NCBI RefSeq assembly: GCF_002831565.1 | Contig: NZ_CP025096.1 | Coordinates: forward strand, 5,186,609-5,250,608 | Reading direction: 5' to 3' | Origin: Spirosoma pollinicola | Lineage (GTDB): Bacteria > Bacteroidota > Bacteroidia > Cytophagales > Spirosomataceae | DNA length: 64,000 nucleotides | In this document: piece by piece, positions 27,980 to 35,792 of the stretch | How the letters are laid out: every line of letters starts with the position of its first letter | Numbering within the stretch: position 1 is the first letter of the stretch | The notes under the pieces: model-generated | Told to the model about the DNA's origin: nothing | The model's input: the letters and a program-made list of their open reading frames with translations, nothing else | Databases searched by the model: none | Made by a program: the position numbers and the translations under genes

Positions 27980-29015
27980 AGATAACGATGCTATTCGTGA
28001 AAATACAGCCGAAATTCTGGAACTGACCGGCTACACAGTTTTAACCGCCGAAAATGGTAAGCTCGGTGTTGAAAAAGCCCTGGAAAGCAAGCCGGATCTG
28101 GTCATTTGCGACATTATGATGCCAATTCTGGATGGCTATGGCGTGCTGCATATTTTTAATAAAAATCCGCAGCTTTCGGGCATCCCATTTATCTTTCTGA
28201 CCGCCAAAAGCGAACGGACAGACTTTCGGAAGGGCATGGAACTGGGGGCCGATGACTACCTCACCAAACCGTTCGATGAATCGGAACTGCTTAGCGCTAT
28301 TGAAGGGCGGCTGAACCGGTTCCAGAACGTTGCACCCCAGCAACTTAAACCGGACTACGATTTACAACAGGATGGCCTTAACCAGTTTCTGGACGATGCC
28401 CGTCAGGTGGGTAACCTGGAAAGTTTGTCCACAGACCGGAAAACGCATGCCATCCGTAAAAAACAGTTTGTCTATTCCGAAGGCGACGAACCCACTCGAT
28501 TGTATTTTTTGAAGTCGGGTAAAGTGAAAACGGTTCGGACCAATGCCGATGGTAAAGAACTGATTACGGGACTCTATAAAGCCGGTGATTTTTTTGGGTA
28601 CCTTCCCCTCCTCGAAAATGCCGAGTACACCGACTCGGCCATTACACTCGACGATTCTGACCTTGTTTATATTCCCAAAGGCGACTTTCGGCAGCTCTTG
28701 CAGGCTAATCCTGCTGTTGGTCAGCAGTTTATAAAGTTACTGGCGGGGCGCGTGAGCGAGCGTGAAAAGCAGCTGTTGGGTATGGCCTACAGTTCGCTCC
28801 GGCGTCGGGTGGCCGATACGCTGCTTAAGCTGTACGATCAGCAACCCGATGCCATTATTCAACTCTCCCGCGACGATCTGGCGGCCATCATCGGCACCGC
28901 TACGGAGTCGTTGATTCGCACATTGAGCGAATTTAAACACGATGGGCTGGTTGAACTGGTTGGTGCCGGTATTCGGGTGTTGCAGCCTGCTAAACTACGT
29001 CGGGCCAACTGGTAG
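27957..29015 (+). CDS. Response regulator with REC, cyclic-nucleotide-binding-like and CRP/FNR HTH domains
   Basis: 352 aa. REC domain 1-120 with Asp52 as phospho-acceptor, acidic pair Glu8/Asp9 and Lys104. A cNMP-binding beta-roll at about 145-265 (KQFVYSEGDEPTRLYFLKSG) and a winged HTH at about 275-345. The recognition helix has Glu317 and Arg321 at the positions that in FNR/CRP contact TGA/TCA. There is no Cys in the CRP part, so no FNR-type Fe-S cluster. It overlaps the upstream histidine kinase, its likely partner. It is the best candidate for binding the TGAY-N4-RTCA sites found around the island (inference). Confidence 0.92.
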   Translation: MKTILLIEDNDAIRENTAEILELTGYTVLTAENGKLGVEKALESKPDLVICDIMMPILDGYGVLHIFNKNPQLSGIPFIFLTAKSERTDFRKGMELGADDYLTKPFDESELLSAIEGRLNRFQNVAPQQLKPDYDLQQDGLNQFLDDARQVGNLESLSTDRKTHAIRKKQFVYSEGDEPTRLYFLKSGKVKTVRTNADGKELITGLYKAGDFFGYLPLLENAEYTDSAITLDDSDLVYIPKGDFRQLLQANPAVGQQFIKLLAGRVSEREKQLLGMAYSSLRRRVADTLLKLYDQQPDAIIQLSRDDLAAIIGTATESLIRTLSEFKHDGLVELVGAGIRVLQPAKLRRANW

Positions 29016-29092
29016 GTTGATCAATTATCGTGTCGACTCTTAAACGGCGGGAAGAAAAGCAGATGAACAACAACGGCATGAATAATTTCACG

Positions 29093-29108
29093 AATGACCA
29101 AAGTCATT
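29093..29108 (+). promoter_or_regulatory. FNR/CRP-like operator, perfect palindrome AATGAC-N4-GTCATT
   Basis: The most symmetric of the sites (core 29095-29106), 82 bp before the USP-like gene start. TAAGTTTG at 29117-29124 is an exact TAnnTTTG element, but centred only 20 bp downstream, closer than for the other sites. Confidence 0.55.
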
Positions 29109-29188
29109 GGTTAAGCTAAGTTTGCTCAGCCCTAATCGCAGCCGGTAGGCCTACTTTTGAGTAGTCAAACAACTTAAAAATGGTGTCG

Positions 29189-29611
29189 ATGAAAACGGCT
29201 TTTTATGTAACGGATTGCTCAGCTAGTTCAGCGCACCTTCTGCGTAATTGGTTAGCTGCTCAGGCAGATGAATCGATCCGCCTGACCATTGTTTACCCTT
29301 ATGACATTGAGGAGGGCCAGCCACTTACGCAAAACACGCTGCGCCCCGCTAAAGAAGAGGCTCAGACACTATTGAAAAACTGGTCGACAGAACTGGCCTG
29401 GACGGGTACGCTGCTTCCCGAAACCGTGCTGGCAAGTCAGGAACTGGCGCTGACCATTTATTTATTAATACGTTCATACTCCTTCTGGCTGGTGGACGAT
29501 TCGACATGCATTGCCCAATTTTCTGATATACTGACGAAAACCAGTACCCAACCCTGTTGGCTGTCTGCGCTTGACGTCGCCCACCGTAACCTCGAAATGG
29601 CCGTTTGCTAA
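29189..29611 (+). CDS. USP-like single-domain protein, divergent
   Basis: 140 aa from ATG 29189 (an in-frame ATG at 29180 is also possible). The start KTAFYVTDCSASSAHLLRNW and the later SYSFWLVDDS resemble strands 1 and 4 of a universal stress protein, but the ATP-binding G-x2-G-xn-G(S/T) motif is absent. It could be a non-ATP-binding USP relative; the assignment is weak. It is preceded by a perfect FNR-like palindrome and followed by a hairpin at 29636. It is transcribed away from the kinase/regulator pair on the same strand, 173 bp later. Confidence 0.55.
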   Translation: MKTAFYVTDCSASSAHLLRNWLAAQADESIRLTIVYPYDIEEGQPLTQNTLRPAKEEAQTLLKNWSTELAWTGTLLPETVLASQELALTIYLLIRSYSFWLVDDSTCIAQFSDILTKTSTQPCWLSALDVAHRNLEMAVC

Positions 29612-29635
29612 GACAGGCTTAGTCAAACGATCTCG

Positions 29636-29682
29636 GCACCGCCAGCTGCCAGCTTATGCTCAAACGAGCGGGCTGGCGGTGC
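29636..29682. terminator. Hairpin between convergent genes
   Basis: Perfect 11-bp arms (29636-29646 and 29672-29682) with a 25-nt loop, between the USP-like gene and the convergent methyltransferase gene. No strong T-run follows. Confidence 0.55.
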
Positions 29683-29713
29683 TGTTTACTGCCGGGCCGA
29701 AACGATACCGGCT

Positions 29714-30367
29714 TTATTTTTGAGCGACCACTCTGCTTTGCACATACTGTGGTATCCGCAAAAAGCCATACAGTCGGCAACTAAGGTCGAATACACCCCG
29801 CCCGAATTTAGCAATGAACTTATAAAGCGGAGGCCATCGGTGAATCAACGCTTTTGCTGAGACTACACTGAAACCAGCCTGGTGAAATAAATTTCCCAAA
29901 CACATGGGACTCCAGGTGTAGAGGTGGTGGTCTGGATTTTTTGGATTAAATGCATTTGAAGCTCCTTCAGACGGAACGATGAACACAATCAGTCCGCCGG
30001 GCCGAAGCTTGTCTTTGAGTAACGTAATCTCATCTAAAGGACGGGATGTATGCTCCAGAGCATGACTGGAAATAATTACATCAGCCCAATTATCGGCAAT
30101 ATCATGGGCCGAGCTAACTGTTTGTATACCGTTATGCGTAGCCACCAGACGAGCCTGGTCATTAATCTCGATGCCCATTTTTTCGCCACAGGTTAGCTGT
30201 TTAAGCAGATACCCTCCTCCGCAACCAAAGTCGATCACCTTATCAGACGGTTTAATATAGGGCTGGAAAAAAGGACCGTTTGCCCAACCGCCAAACACGC
30301 CCATTTCGCGTTGATAGTCGAAGTATGTTCGATCGTACAACGTAGCCGCTGATACTGTGTTACTCAT
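29714..30367 (-). CDS. Class I SAM-dependent methyltransferase
   Basis: 217 aa. Motif I is VIDFGCGGGYLLKQL (about 42-56), followed by an acidic strand end (MGIEIND) and the ISSHALEHT motif of Methyltransf_11/UbiE-like enzymes. A C-terminal hydrophobic/basic part (about 170-210) may contact membrane. The substrate is unknown; the family includes enzymes acting on quinones, lipids and sugars. It is a single gene with a GTTACA-N5-TGTAAC palindrome 56 bp upstream and no TGAY-N4-RTCA site. Confidence 0.8.
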   Translation of the reverse strand: MSNTVSAATLYDRTYFDYQREMGVFGGWANGPFFQPYIKPSDKVIDFGCGGGYLLKQLTCGEKMGIEINDQARLVATHNGIQTVSSAHDIADNWADVIISSHALEHTSRPLDEITLLKDKLRPGGLIVFIVPSEGASNAFNPKNPDHHLYTWSPMCLGNLFHQAGFSVVSAKALIHRWPPLYKFIAKFGRGVFDLSCRLYGFLRIPQYVQSRVVAQK

Positions 30368-30423
30368 GGTAGTATTGTATGTTTAATTTAATAGAATAAT
30401 TAAGTATCAAAGTTGAGAATTTT

Positions 30424-30440
30424 GTTACAAATAATGTAAC
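30424..30440 (-). promoter_or_regulatory. Palindrome GTTACA-N5-TGTAAC upstream of the methyltransferase
   Basis: Perfect 6-bp half-sites with 5-bp spacer, 56 bp from the minus-strand start at 30367. It may be an operator for a different regulator. The rest of the gap (30441-30597) shows no gene. Confidence 0.35.
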
Positions 30441-30597
30441 TTTTATGGCAAAATTAGTGCCAATGTCCCTAGGTCGGTATATGATATACGTTTACGCTTA
30501 AAAGCAGGCCAGACAGGTATAAACAAAGGTCGTTTTGTGATAAGCGTGAGTGAAACTTGGATTGATGCCTGGAAGTGTATCAGGACCACGTCTATAC

Positions 30598-30634
30598 AGC
30601 AAAGCCGGTTGAGTCCACCCCAACCGGCTTTGCT
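30598..30634 (-). terminator. Terminator of the first USP gene
   Basis: Perfect 14-bp arms (30598-30611 and 30621-30634) with a 9-nt loop, 34 bp beyond the USP stop codon on the minus strand. Confidence 0.7.
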
Positions 30635-30668
30635 ATGTATTAATAAGTAGCTGAACAGACTCAACGCT

Positions 30669-31502
30669 TTATTCTATTACCCGCATAATCAACACAGGGC
30701 GTGACGTATGATTCAGCACATCTTCGGCCACGCTGCCCGATACTAAATGGCGAAGTCCTTTATAGCCGTGCGTGAACAGGACAATCAGGTCAGCGTTTAC
30801 CTCATTGGCGTAGTCGATAATGCCATCCGGTACATTTCTGGCTGGGTGTATCACAAATTTAAAGTCCGTTATTCCCTTTGTTGCGGCAAAGTCATTAACC
30901 CATTCGCGCACACCATCGGTATCCCGATTATCGGTAGGAGTCATTACGTAAACGAACTGATGCAAGCCATTTTCGCCCAGTTGGAATGGGTAGTGATGCA
31001 ACGCTTTCAGATGATTATCTACATCTATGCCACAAACAATATTCTCAGGTTTGAAGTGAGCAATTGGTTCTTTTACTACCAAAACCGGGCAATGGGCATG
31101 CCTGACAATGGTCTCGGCGTTCGATCCGAGTAGAAACTCTTCCAGGCCCGATGCACCTTCAGAAGACATAACAATCAAATCGGCAGGGCGTTCTGTTACA
31201 TTGTGAACCAGCCCCATACCGTTGGTGATCAGCGTTGGAATGATGGTAACACCACTATATTTTTTATCCTCGGCTATTCGCTTCAGGGCAACTTCTGCTT
31301 CTTTTTCTACCTCCTGATATTCTGCCAGCATGTAGTCATTGGTGATCAGGATGGCTTCTGAATAGACAGGCACAGGATTGGGATAAACAACGTTATGCAG
31401 CAATACGATAGATGCCTGATAGAGCCGGGCAATATCCACCGCTACAGACAAGGCTGCATCAGTATCAGGACTTAAATCTGTTGGAACAATGATCGTTTTC
31501 AT
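30669..31502 (-). CDS. Universal stress protein, tandem USP domains
   Basis: 277 aa, two USP domains (about 1-145 and 150-277). Both keep the nucleotide-binding glycines: GASGLEEFLLGSN near 125 and HGYKGLRHLVSGS near 250, so ATP binding is likely. USPs of this kind support survival without growth. The start MKTIIVPTDLS (31502) is standard; ten upstream codons are not. An FNR-like site is 80 bp upstream. The gene is divergent from the PNPOx-like gene. Confidence 0.9.
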   Translation of the reverse strand: MKTIIVPTDLSPDTDAALSVAVDIARLYQASIVLLHNVVYPNPVPVYSEAILITNDYMLAEYQEVEKEAEVALKRIAEDKKYSGVTIIPTLITNGMGLVHNVTERPADLIVMSSEGASGLEEFLLGSNAETIVRHAHCPVLVVKEPIAHFKPENIVCGIDVDNHLKALHHYPFQLGENGLHQFVYVMTPTDNRDTDGVREWVNDFAATKGITDFKFVIHPARNVPDGIIDYANEVNADLIVLFTHGYKGLRHLVSGSVAEDVLNHTSRPVLIMRVIE

Positions 31503-31582
31503 AGAAGGGAGTTGCTTTGGTTTGTAGCGCAAATCAACTCACAGGAAGTATCCTAAACACTGATGCCGGGTTCGGAACTTGC

Positions 31583-31594
31583 TGATTTTCATCA
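31583..31594 (-). promoter_or_regulatory. FNR/CRP-like operator, TGAT-N4-ATCA (USP/PNPOx-like)
   Basis: Exact match to the classical FNR core TGAT-N4-ATCA. 80 bp from the USP start on the minus strand and 141 bp from the PNPOx-like start on the plus strand. No good -7 element was seen at 33 bp. Confidence 0.5.
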
Positions 31595-31735
31595 TGTAAG
31601 ACTTTTTCTGTGGCAACCAGGTCAAGGTGGTGAAAAGATTTTTATATGAGTAAAATCAGGTAGCAGGCTGATTTGGATTTGGGTGCCGCTGCTGGCTTGA
31701 TAGTAGCTTTGACCTACACAAAAACCACGTCGACC

Positions 31736-32218
31736 ATGCTACGTGACCTATCGCCGGAAGTGACAGATTATATACTGAGTAATCAGTTTTTTGGTCGCAT
31801 AGGTTGTGCGGCCAACGGGCAGGTACTGGTGCTGCCGGTGACCTACCTGTACGATGGGCAAGCCATTTACGGGCAAACGCGGGAGGGTGCTAAAACCCAA
31901 CTGCTGCGGCAAAACCCGGCGGTATGTTTTGAAGTGGATGAGCTGTGTAGTCCTACCTGTTGGCGTAGTGTTGTTGTGCAGGGACTATATGAGGAGTTGG
32001 ACGGCGACGACCGACTCTATGCCGAACAGCGGCTGGGGCCGGGGCGAATCGCTCCTTATGAAGCAGCCTTAGCCGACGATGCCGGTTCGGAACATCGAAA
32101 ACCGCTTGTGGTATACCGGATTCGTATTCTGAGTAAAACCGGGCGTTCAGAGATGAAAGGTGATACTAATTGTCTGGTTTCCAGTCCGAATCAATTTGGG
32201 CAATCTCCAGCGATCTAA
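31736..32218 (+). CDS. Pyridoxamine 5'-phosphate oxidase-like flavin-binding protein
   Basis: 160 aa. The pattern FFGRIGCAANGQVLVLPVTYLYDGQAIYGQT is that of the split-barrel FMN-binding fold (PNPOx-like, MSMEG_3356/NimA-related group), with later CFEVDE and SVVVQG strands. Such proteins bind flavin or related cofactors; the substrate is unknown. The start at ATG 31736 is preferred to a TTG 63 bp upstream. Similar proteins occur in hypoxia-induced regulons alongside USPs. Confidence 0.8.
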   Translation: MLRDLSPEVTDYILSNQFFGRIGCAANGQVLVLPVTYLYDGQAIYGQTREGAKTQLLRQNPAVCFEVDELCSPTCWRSVVVQGLYEELDGDDRLYAEQRLGPGRIAPYEAALADDAGSEHRKPLVVYRIRILSKTGRSEMKGDTNCLVSSPNQFGQSPAI

Positions 32219-32272
32219 CCATATACAATGTAGTACATAGTCAATCTCACCATTTATTAAAGAGGGGGTGCC

Positions 32273-32304
32273 GAAACCCACGATGCAGCTGCGTTGTGGG
32301 TTTC
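32273..32304 (+). terminator. Hairpin downstream of the PNPOx-like gene
   Basis: Perfect 9-bp arms GAAACCCAC (32273-32281) and GTGGGTTTC (32296-32304); the 14-nt loop contains the self-complementary GCAGCTGC. Followed by TTAATG, not a strong T-run. Confidence 0.55.
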
Positions 32305-32402
32305 TTAATGCTTTATATTCAGACAGAAACGCAACCCACGGGTAATTATCAGGGGTCATTGACGGCGAGCCAGTAATCTGGATGAATAATCAAGTCCACA
32401 CC

Positions 32403-32414
32403 TGACCCCTGTCA
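32403..32414 (+). promoter_or_regulatory. FNR/CRP-like operator, TGAC-N4-GTCA (second USP)
   Basis: Exact TGAY-N4-RTCA match. TACATTTA (32438-32445), 7 of 8 to TAnnTTTG, is centred 33 bp downstream, predicting a transcript start near 32450. That places the 18-codon frame at 32486 in the leader of the USP gene. Confidence 0.55.
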
Positions 32415-32485
32415 TTTACAGTGCGTTACAAACTGACTACATTTAGTAAGACAAATTTTTAATGACCTGGAACGACTTAACGACC

Positions 32486-32542
32486 ATGAAAAAGATTCTC
32501 CTGCTCATTGATTTCTGTGTATTGGCTCCGGTGTCTTACTAA
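32486..32542 (+). pseudogene. 18-codon USP-like start, relic or leader peptide
   Basis: ATG to TAA encodes MKKILLLIDFCVLAPVSY. The first ten residues are the standard first strand of a universal stress protein and parallel the MYKILLLTDFS start of the gene 21 bp downstream, but the frame then stops. It may be the remnant of a duplicated USP gene or a translated leader. It lies 71 bp after an FNR-like site, the spacing at which other genes of the group start. Confidence 0.5.
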
Positions 32543-32563
32543 CTCATTTAAGCTTCCAAAACC

Positions 32564-33442
32564 ATGTATAAAATTCTTTTATTGACCGATTTTTCGGCGG
32601 CCTCACGCCATGCGCTGTCGTTTGCTCAAACTCTTTTTGCCGATACTGCCACTGATTTCTCTTTAACGAATGCATTTCCTTTCGAGCCGGAAATGAGCTA
32701 CGGCGGTGCTTTCTGGCTTGAAGAAGAGCAGCAGGAAACAAGAAAGAGCCTGCATCATTTAAAGGAAACGATGACGCAGCAACCAATATCCAGTTTGCAT
32801 ACTTATCGAACATCGATTATACTGGGTGAGCCTGTTCAGGCTGTAGAGCGCTTACTGGAGCAGGAACATTTCGATTTAATCGTGCTTGGAACCACCGGCG
32901 CAGGCCGGAGCTCTCTGTTTGGCAGCGTAGCAACAGGAATGATCCGGCAGGTAACGACCAACGTACTGGTCGTACCAGCATCGGTGTCTATTGGGCCTAT
33001 CGAACAGATTGTATTGGCTACTGATTACCGGTCTGTCAACCATGCCGAGTCATTGGTCATGCTGAAAGAGGTCGCCTGCCGTAAGGCGGCAATGGTAACC
33101 CTGCTAACCATTAAGAATGCTGAAGAACCGGTGGTGGTACCTACAGAAATCAGCCGTCAGTCTGTTTTTAATGCGTTGGCGAACGTGCAAACGGAATCAT
33201 TCGAGATGCATGACGACGATGTGCTGCACGGCATCAATACCTTCCTGGATACGCATACTGTAGACATGCTGGTGATGCTGCCGCACCATACGGGTCTTTT
33301 CGATGTGCTTCGGAACAAGAGTGTCAGCCGTGCTGTGGCTTATCATCCCCGTGTTCCGCTACTGACGCTGTATGACGCGAAAAACAAGGTCAAAGGCGTA
33401 TCTGAGCCAGTAAACACTTATCCGGTTGTCTCTGGTTTGTAA
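32564..33442 (+). CDS. Universal stress protein, second domain degenerate
   Basis: 292 aa, two USP-type domains. Domain 1 (1-145) keeps the ATP motif GTTGAGRSSLFGSVATGMI; domain 2 (150-275) has MLPHHTGLFDVLRNKSVSRAV, without the glycine pattern, so it probably does not bind ATP. The last ~18 residues are a loose tail. It is preceded by the short USP-like frame at 32486 and followed 161 bp later by a third USP with the same asymmetry, suggesting local duplication. Confidence 0.88.
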   Translation: MYKILLLTDFSAASRHALSFAQTLFADTATDFSLTNAFPFEPEMSYGGAFWLEEEQQETRKSLHHLKETMTQQPISSLHTYRTSIILGEPVQAVERLLEQEHFDLIVLGTTGAGRSSLFGSVATGMIRQVTTNVLVVPASVSIGPIEQIVLATDYRSVNHAESLVMLKEVACRKAAMVTLLTIKNAEEPVVVPTEISRQSVFNALANVQTESFEMHDDDVLHGINTFLDTHTVDMLVMLPHHTGLFDVLRNKSVSRAVAYHPRVPLLTLYDAKNKVKGVSEPVNTYPVVSGL

Positions 33443-33603
33443 ATAGCCTTGGGCTCCGTTAACGGTCGCTACAGACTTATTTCCTGCTGCTTACTTCGGG
33501 TAAGATTCTCAAATATATTACCAGGAAAAAAAAGCTTTCAACAGATGTATTAAAAGGACTTATTCACCTTTTGCTCAGCTTATTCACTCAATCGTTCATT
33601 CCA

Positions 33604-34422
33604 ATGAAAACCATCGTTCTTGCTACCGATTTTTCTGCCAATGCCAAACAGGCCGCTCATTTTGCGGCTCAACTGACTCGCGATCAAAAAGCCAGATTAA
33701 TTTTAGTTCATGCGTTCCATGTCTGGCCCGACAATCCGGCCAAAACCGGCGATTTTTCTCTTTCCGTACAAGCTACAAAAGAGAGTAGCGAAAAGGCCTT
33801 GAAGCACCTGACTGACGAACTTCGGAAAGAGGTTGGCGCTGATGTTTCCATTGAGTACATCGCACGGGAAGGCCATACAATGAATGCTATTCGGGCTATA
33901 ACAACCGAAAAAAACGCCGATCTGCTCATTATGTCGACGGTGGGTACAGCACCTAAAAGTGCGCAGTTGATGGGTAGTATAGCTACCGAAATGGTCGAAG
34001 AAACCGATGTACCACTGTTGTTGATTCCACCGGGTGTTGGCTATGCCGGTATAAAAAATATCGTGCTGGGCGTTGACCTGGCTACGCCACCCAATGCCCT
34101 CGCTTTAGAAACGGCGTTACTGTTTGCCAAGTCCTTTGGTAGTGTGATTAACGTGCTGTGTATTAGCGAACATCCCGAAAACCCTGAATTGAAAGAACGG
34201 GGGGAGTATATACGGCGGTTATTGATTCCTCAGCCGCATACACTGAGCATTGTAGCTGGCCATGAGGTGTATACTACGTTGCTTGACTTCTCTGTTGAGA
34301 ATAAAGCCGACTTGATCATGATGTTGCCTCAGTCGCGGAGCTGGCTCTGGAAATTATTTGCCGAAGGAGAAACCCAACATGTTGCCCGACTAACAGACCT
34401 CCCGCTGCTGGCTATTGTCTGA
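33604..34422 (+). CDS. Universal stress protein, second domain degenerate
   Basis: 272 aa from ATG 33604 (MKTIVLATDFSANAKQ); eleven upstream codons are open but not USP-like. Domain 1 keeps a Gly/Ser stretch (GTAPKSAQLMGSIATEMV); domain 2 has MLPQSRSWLWKLFAEGETQHV without the ATP-binding glycines. The MLP(H/Q) strand end is shared with the preceding USP, so the two are sisters. No FNR-like site was found in its own 161-bp upstream gap; it may be read from the upstream gene. Confidence 0.88.
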   Translation: MKTIVLATDFSANAKQAAHFAAQLTRDQKARLILVHAFHVWPDNPAKTGDFSLSVQATKESSEKALKHLTDELRKEVGADVSIEYIAREGHTMNAIRAITTEKNADLLIMSTVGTAPKSAQLMGSIATEMVEETDVPLLLIPPGVGYAGIKNIVLGVDLATPPNALALETALLFAKSFGSVINVLCISEHPENPELKERGEYIRRLLIPQPHTLSIVAGHEVYTTLLDFSVENKADLIMMLPQSRSWLWKLFAEGETQHVARLTDLPLLAIV

Positions 34423-34442
34423 TTTTTTATAATTCTTGTGAT

Positions 34443-34489
34443 AATAAAGCTATGAAACAGGTCATAACAACCCGTTTCATAGCTTTATT
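34443..34489 (+). terminator. Terminator after the USP pair
   Basis: Perfect 16-bp arms (34443-34458 and 34474-34489), with T-rich sequence in and after the second arm; 20 bp beyond the stop of the third USP. Confidence 0.75.
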
Positions 34490-34599
34490 TGTTCGGTTGC
34501 CAACCCTCACTCCTTTCTTGAAAGCACTATTGAAACGCTTGTTTCGCCGAATTTACACCCACAAAATGGCTCGGTAAAACCAGTTTTAGTCTACATTTT

Positions 34600-34881
34600 T
34601 TAAACAAAAAGACTGCCTAAATTAACCTGCTCAGCATATAGACTTAAACGGTCAGCACAACGGGTATTATCCATAAAAGCAGTCACCTGAAAGGGCTCCC
34701 AATGGGCTCCCTTGCCTCTATTGATTGGCCATTGATAATGAATTTCGAGAAAATGATCATTCCAGTAATACAGTTTGACCTGAAGATCATTGTTTTGACG
34801 CTGAGCAATGAAGCGTCCTTTCAAGGGTATCACGATCACTTGCTCAGAAAGCGTTAACTGTTCAAACCGCTGCACGTTCAT
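34600..34881 (-). CDS. Small hypothetical protein
   Basis: 93 aa, no signal peptide or membrane segment. It reads as a beta-rich fold (VIVIPLKGRFIAQRQ, VKLYYWNDHFLEIHYQW). Not recognised. Composition resembles a real protein (good spread of aromatic and charged residues, no long low-complexity tract), and it starts with ATG. It is bordered by an AT-rich, gene-poor stretch, so it may be an island or orphan gene. Confidence 0.5.
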   Translation of the reverse strand: MNVQRFEQLTLSEQVIVIPLKGRFIAQRQNNDLQVKLYYWNDHFLEIHYQWPINRGKGAHWEPFQVTAFMDNTRCADRLSLYAEQVNLGSLFV

Positions 34882-35346
34882 CTTTAGAGTGTTGTATAAG
34901 TAAAATCATATAGTAGCTTTTATTGGGAAATATGACGTTTTGAGACTTTGTTCTGTTGGGACTCGTTTGGGAATTACATAGAACTAATAGGCTTGTTTGT
35001 AAAATGTTTGACTGCTTCAAATACATAAGTAGTTTTCTACTTACGGAATACGTAAACTCCTTCTTACTCAGCATTCCTAACTAATTCATGTAAACTAACC
35101 AATGGCAGTAAATAAGCTCAAGTAGTCACTCAAATTTATAAACTATTTGTTTCCAAAACGTTTATCTGTATTCAAACTTATTTACATATTTATTATTTGG
35201 TGTATATTGTCGAATGCCTTATATAATGTTTTGTACTGCTGGTAGCTTATTGGCGTCTATAGCAAGTAGAATTTAGACATTTATAAACAGAAGGTATGCT
35301 GGGAGGTCGTACTAATCAACTGTATTCGATTTGTTAATTAAAATAA
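34882..35346. other. AT-rich gene-poor stretch
   Basis: About 465 bp, clearly richer in A and T than neighbouring genes. A 70-codon reverse frame overlapping the small hypothetical gene is not convincing. No hairpin, operator or RNA was recognised. Together with 35347-35792 it makes the longest non-genic part of the window. Confidence 0.4.
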
Positions 35347-35478
35347 CATACGAAAAATACAGTAGAGCGAATAATGCTGAAATTGAAATATGAGATAGGT
35401 GTAAGTGTTGGCGAAATTGCTGCAATCAACAAGATCAAATCAAGCGCCGTGAAGATGATACTTAAACGAAGCTGTTAA
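35347..35478 (+). pseudogene. Relic of a sigma-70-family (ECF) factor, region 4 only
   Basis: Open from a stop at 35344 to TAA at 35476. It reads VERIMLKLKYEIGVSVGEIA then AINKIKSSAVKMILKR, the region 4 helix-turn-helix of an ECF sigma factor (compare LTKYGERSTIKEIA and SAVKMRIKRAR in the sigma gene at 56739). Region 2 and the rest of the protein are missing. An ATG at 35374 could start a 34-aa peptide, but a decayed gene is more likely. Confidence 0.6.
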
Positions 35479-35792
35479 AAACTGCATCGGCTATGTACTC
35501 AGGTTTAACTATACAGAGAGGTACGTACTATAGTATTATAAGCAGGTAGTGTTACTTATTTTTCCGAAGTTATAGACTTCGATGAAGACTTTTTGTGAGC
35601 CTGTTCAAACTTCTCATCTCCTTAAAATGACGATTTAGGCAATTAATTCAGGCATTCAATCCCTTTTTATTTTTGCTATAAACCGGCAAATGCAAATTTG
35701 CTCTCACTAGTACAATGAGCAGGGACGTTAGGCCGCCGATTGTACGTAATGGCTGCGTTTGCTCGTTTCAAAAGCTATAAATCTGAATAACC
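35479..35792. other. Gap upstream of the ApbE-DUF2271 gene
   Basis: About 314 bp, AT-rich at first and more balanced after 35680. It should hold the promoter of the apbE-like gene. TGAG-N4-TTCA at 35596 is too weak and too far upstream to count as an operator. Confidence 0.35.

Noticed and set aside
30443..30664. 73-codon reverse frame upstream of the methyltransferase
   Set aside because: Runs through the USP terminator hairpin and shows no protein-like pattern.
34862..35074. 70-codon reverse frame overlapping the small hypothetical gene
   Set aside because: AT-driven composition and overlap with the better frame.
35596..35607. TGAG-N4-TTCA as a regulator site for the ApbE gene
   Set aside because: Two mismatches and about 190 bp from the start, unlike the other sites.
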